The notes beneath the pieces are model-generated. The model did not search any database. It was given only the letters and a program-made list of their open reading frames with translations, and had not been told where the DNA came from. This document shows positions 28,931 to 29,504 of a DNA stretch of 29,504 nucleotides, piece by piece. Position numbers and translations under genes: made by a program. Each line of letters opens with the position of its first letter. The stretch's first letter is position 1. This stretch comes from a virus, in IMG/VR virus record IMGVR_UViG_3300036791_001411, positions 1-29,504 of that record. One strand, 5' to 3'.

Positions 28931-29504
28931 ATGGCAATCATGGTGAAACGAACCGGGAGCGACTTCATCCCCTGCCCCGCTGGCACCTGGCCTGCGGTCT
29001 GCGTGGACGTGATCGACCTGGGCGAGATGAGAAACGAATGGAAAGGCGAGATGGTGCACAAGATCCGCCTGGTGTGGCAGGTGTCGGAACGTATGCCCGA
29101 CGGCAGGCCGTACATCGTCCAGCGCATGTACACCGCCTCGCTGCACGAGAAGAGCAGCCTACGCAAGGACCTGAGCACTTGGCGGGGAATGGACTTCAAG
29201 CCCGAAGAACTGGCCGGGTTTGACCTGGAGAACGTGCTGGGCGTGGGTTGCCTGCTTTCTGTGATTCAACAGGCGGGGAACGACGGACAGATGTACTCCA
29301 ACGTAATCGCGGTCATGCGCCTGCCGACCGGCTACGAGGCCCCCCAGCCGGACGGGTACGTGCGTACGATCCACCGTCCTGACACGACGCCACGGCCTGC
29401 GCAAGGTCAGCCGCAGAGCTTCCAGCCACGCGCCCCGCTGGCGTCCACCCCGCGCAGCTTCCAGCAGGAGCAATACCGACCGCCGGGCGCGCATGACGCA
29501 GGAG
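28931..29504 (+). CDS. Putative OB-fold ssDNA-binding replication protein, 3' end missing
   Basis: AAAGGAG supports ATG 28931; the frame is open to the right edge (191 codons). It carries GTWPAVCVDVIDLGEMRNEW, IRLVWQVSERMPDGRPYIVQRMYTASLHEKSSLRKDLSTWRGMDF, then ELAGFDLENVLGVGCLLSVIQ and YSNVIAVMRL, the pattern of a phage family predicted to fold as an OB-type single-strand-binding protein, usually beside replication or recombination genes. The C-terminus becomes Pro/Gln-rich. It may start the replication module continuing beyond the window. Family function is by prediction. Confidence 0.7.
   Translation, partial: MAIMVKRTGSDFIPCPAGTWPAVCVDVIDLGEMRNEWKGEMVHKIRLVWQVSERMPDGRPYIVQRMYTASLHEKSSLRKDLSTWRGMDFKPEELAGFDLENVLGVGCLLSVIQQAGNDGQMYSNVIAVMRLPTGYEAPQPDGYVRTIHRPDTTPRPAQGQPQSFQPRAPLASTPRSFQQEQYRPPGAHDAG

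Noticed and set aside
28819-29199. Minus-strand frames opposite the ssDNA-binding gene
   Set aside because: Antisense shadows with Ser/Arg/Cys-rich composition and no ribosome-binding site.

Overview
The window looks like part of a tailed double-stranded DNA bacteriophage (Caudoviricetes) or a related prophage. The evidence is a head and DNA-packaging module (scaffold-like protein, portal, large terminase), many short tightly overlapping genes, and phage-type regulators. Nothing host-like flanks it. DNA is GC-rich, GTG/TTG starts are common, and several promoters sit almost on the start codon (possible leaderless mRNAs). Several small families (a 150-aa gp-like protein, a CxxC protein with a PVPWFVDW motif, a CxxC/CxxC protein) are known to me mostly from phages of high-GC bacteria, so such a host is plausible but not proven. 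Both window ends cut a gene.

Layout. (1) 1-9574, minus strand, read right to left: AT-hook protein, winged-helix-like protein, small unknown protein, Ig-like (He_PIG) protein, DUF3008-like protein, TerL interrupted by an intein, Cys4 protein, coiled-coil protein, portal with a zinc ribbon and a collagen-like tail, and an acidic scaffold-like protein that runs off the left edge. (2) 9575-10594: about 1 kb with no convincing gene, holding short tandem and inverted repeats; it separates the two divergent gene blocks. (3) 10595-11890, plus: two Pro/Gly-rich repeat proteins with related C-terminal cores, then a terminator. (4) 12011-19150, plus (one minus RHH gene): a promoter, then a run of small genes, many with CxxC pairs, a free-standing homing-endonuclease-like gene, a ParB/Srx-like protein and a BACON-domain protein. 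(5) 19151-19835: noncoding, packed with CATAG/CTATG dyads, tandem repeats and a G-quadruplex motif; then a minus-strand zinc/HTH protein resembling small terminase or regulatory proteins. (6) 20649-27161, plus: about 20 small genes in several transcription units, including a TGT/DpdA-like transglycosylase, DUF6874-, DUF6573- and DUF29-like proteins and several zinc-binding proteins. (7) 27228-28855: a small minus operon and two putative DNA-binding regulators facing away from each other. (8) 28931 to the right edge: a probable OB-fold ssDNA-binding replication protein.

How they work together. The minus block builds and fills the head: TerL must splice out its intein before its ATPase can work. 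The plus block is early or accessory. Three of its promoters carry the same dyad CAGCTAAGCTG between the -35 and -10 boxes, which suggests a shared repressor. Several genes follow GC-rich stem-loops lying just upstream of the ribosome-binding site; two of these are clearly copies of one element. The regulator or regulators are probably among the HTH/RHH proteins here. No tRNA, CRISPR array, integrase or lysis gene was recognised.
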